A stretch of DNA of 58,818 nt, taken from positions 1-58,818 of the forward strand of contig NZ_PTRE01000068.1 in the NCBI RefSeq assembly GCF_002965065.1, in the 5' to 3' direction. This document shows positions 57,181-58,818 of this stretch, in pieces; position 1 is the first letter of the stretch, and each line of letters begins with the position of its first letter. The notes below the pieces were generated by a model that was not told the origin of the DNA, did no database searches, and was given only the letters and a program-made list of their open reading frames with translations. Both the position numbers and the translations under genes were made by a program. Source of the DNA: Escherichia sp. MOD1-EC7003. Its GTDB lineage: Bacteria > Pseudomonadota > Gammaproteobacteria > Enterobacterales > Enterobacteriaceae.

Positions 57181-57442
57181 TCCTTCAGAACTGACATAAA
57201 CTGACAAATATTTAACCTCCCTTTCATTTGTCGTGAAAAATTGAATAAGATTCTTCCTGCCTCTACAGCATTCATCAGACATCCCTGATGCTGAACCCAC
57301 TAAACTTATGAAGATTCTTTCATTATTAATTCAAAATTATTGAAAATAACAATAAATATCATTTTGTTTGTTATTTTTGTGTTGCAATTCATTCTCCAAC
57401 ACGCCATCTTATTTCTCTTGCAAATTCGTTTCGGATGTACTT

Positions 57443-58009
57443 ATGTCATTCACAAATACCCCTGAACGCTATGGTGTTATATCTGTGGCCTTACATTGGC
57501 TAAGCGCAATAATTGTCTACGGCATGTTTGCTTTAGGTCTGTGGATGGTCACGCTCAGTTATTACGATGGCTGGTATCACAAAGCACCCGAACTACATAA
57601 AAGCATCGGCATTTTGTTAATGATGGGGCTGGTTATTCGCGTTCTGTGGCGCGTCATATCTCCACCGCCGGGTCCGCTGCAAAGTTATTCACCCATGACT
57701 CGTCTTGGCGCAAAGGCAGGACATCTCGCATTGTACCTATTGCTGTTCGCCATCGGCATCAGCGGCTATCTGATCTCAACTGCCGATGGTAAACCGATCA
57801 GCGTCTTTGACTGGTTTGACGTCCCCGCGACTCTTGCCGACGCTGGCGCACAAGCTGACTTTGCCGGTGTCCTGCATTTTTGGCTCGCGTGGAGCGTCGT
57901 CGTACTCTCCGTTATGCACGGATTCATGGCCCTGAAGCATCATTTCATCGATAAAGACGACACTCTGAAGCGCATGCTGGGAAAGTCGTCATCTGACTAT
58001 GGAGTATAA
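57443..58009 (+). CDS. yceJ: Cytochrome b561 homologue YceJ
   Basis: A 188-residue membrane protein with four TM segments and heme-ligand His residues ([37 protein letters not shown]). Probably transfers electrons between quinone and a periplasmic partner. It is 2 bp upstream of yceI, so an operon. Confidence 0.94.
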
Positions 58010-58011
58010 AA

Positions 58012-58587
58012 ATGAAAAAAAGCCTGCTTGGTTTAACCTTCGCTTCCCTGATGTTTTCTGCCGGTTCAGCTGTCGCCGCCGATTACAAAATTGACAAAGA
58101 AGGTCAGCACGCCTTTGTTAATTTCCGCATCCAGCACCTTGGCTATAGCTGGTTATATGGCACCTTTAAAGATTTCGACGGTACTTTTACCTTTGATGAA
58201 AAAAATCCGGCTGCCGATAAAGTGAATGTGACAATTAACACCACCAGCGTCGATACTAATCACGCTGAACGCGATAAACATCTTCGCAGTGCGGATTTCC
58301 TCAATACCGCAAAATATCCACAGGCGACATTCACCTCCACCAGCGTGAAGAAAGACGGTGACGAACTGGATATTACCGGCGATCTGACGCTGAATGGCGT
58401 AACCAAACCCGTTACGCTGGAAGCGAAATTAATTGGTCAGGGCGACGACCCGTGGGGCGGTAAACGCGCAGGCTTTGAGGCCGAAGGCAAAATTAAGCTC
58501 AAAGACTTCAATATCAAGACAGATTTAGGTCCAGCTTCTCAGGAAGTGGATCTGATTATTTCAGTGGAAGGCGTACAGCAGAAGTAA
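58012..58587 (+). CDS. yceI: Periplasmic lipid-binding protein YceI
   Basis: A 191-residue protein with signal peptide (residues 1-22, ending GSAVAA) and a YceI lipocalin-like barrel that binds polyisoprenoids (family knowledge). In E. coli it is induced by high pH and osmotic stress. Confidence 0.96.
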
Positions 58588-58598
58588 GAGTGAAATAT

Positions 58599-58614
58599 TG
58601 CCGGATGCCACGCA
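58599..58614. repeat. Single REP unit after yceI
   Basis: TTGCCGGATGCCACGCATCC with GGCAA is a short REP-like palindrome between convergent yceI and trhO. Confidence 0.7.
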
Positions 58615-58628
58615 TCCGGCAATGATAT

Positions 58629-58757
58629 TTACTCTGTTGGATCAGGAATGCCCAATGTTGTATTCAGACGTCCACGAGACTTATTAAAGATCTTATTGCC
58701 ATTTTCACGTCCTGCCCGACGGCGTCGCTGTTCTTCTGGCGGTAACGCACTTTCTTC
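58629..58757 (-). pseudogene. trhO: trhO (yceA) C-terminal fragment
   Basis: Reading back from the stop at 58629, the frame gives [17 protein letters not shown]...IPDPTE, the C-terminus of the tRNA uridine hydroxylase TrhO. Upstream of about 58757 the homology stops, and an in-frame TGA lies at 58767-58769. The last ~60 bases of the window match nothing I know. Either an insertion has cut the gene or the window ends in a repeat; only 43 codons are visible. Confidence 0.75.
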
Positions 58758-58818
58758 GTAAGCGCATCATTTAAACCGTCTTTCGCCTCCCTTTCCTGTT
58801 TCCGATACTAATGTCCAT

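Overview
The window is enterobacterial chromosome, almost certainly genus Escherichia. From cobB to trhO the gene order is that of the E. coli K-12 ycfZ-to-yceA region (about minute 24-25), read here in the opposite direction. Most proteins are full length and, compared with K-12 sequences recalled from memory, about 95-99% identical. This is a little more diverged than I would expect between ordinary E. coli strains, so E. coli/Shigella, E. albertii or a cryptic Escherichia clade are all possible. Several lesions (ycfZ, nagK, ldtC, the whole flg cluster, trhO) give a Shigella-like or E. albertii-like picture of decay and predict a non-motile strain.

Layout, left to right. 1-5505: broken ycfZ, then lolC-lolD-lolE-nagK-cobB (minus), with nagK frameshifted in a run of ten G. 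5795-17328: mfd, 5'-deleted ldtC, bhsA/comR, ycfJ, ndh, ycfP-nagZ-thiK-lpoB-ycfL-hinT. 17661-21343: fhuE and ptsG, convergent. 21638-25912: ycfH, holB, tmk, mltG, pabC. 26032-32418: the fatty-acid/phospholipid cluster yceD-rpmF-plsX-fabH-fabD-fabG-acpP-fabF (minus). 32561: yceF, unusually diverged.

33216-41639 is an accessory island between yceF and rluC, which I recall as adjacent in K-12. Six genes all lie on the minus strand: a DASS-type anion transporter, an iron-dependent alcohol dehydrogenase, a LuxR-type regulator, a glycyl-radical activase, a glycyl-radical enzyme and a TauE/SafE exporter. The best reading is an anaerobic sulfonate-fermentation module of the HpfG/HpfH/HpfD kind: uptake of 2,3-dihydroxypropane-1-sulfonate (DHPS), radical dehydration to 3-sulfopropionaldehyde, NADH-dependent reduction to 3-hydroxypropanesulfonate, and export. 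The substrate is inferred from gene content. Two near-identical 18-bp palindromes (37706-37723 and 41832-41849) sit in front of the two catabolic units and are the best candidates for the regulator's operators.

41953-46652: rluC and rne, divergent. At 46686 the conserved sequence breaks inside the rne terminator, and an IS3-family-like fragment joins directly to the 3' half of flgN. The genes flgL to flgB, flgA and flgM and the 5' part of flgN are gone. 47111-58631 returns to the standard order: murJ, yceM, yceH, rimJ, mdtH, grxB, yceB, pyrC, dinI, bssS, solA, yceO, yceJ, yceI and the 3' end of trhO. BIME/REP elements lie at 475-583, 11728-11819, 13405-13525 and 58599-58614. I see no tRNA, rRNA, CRISPR array or intact transposase gene.
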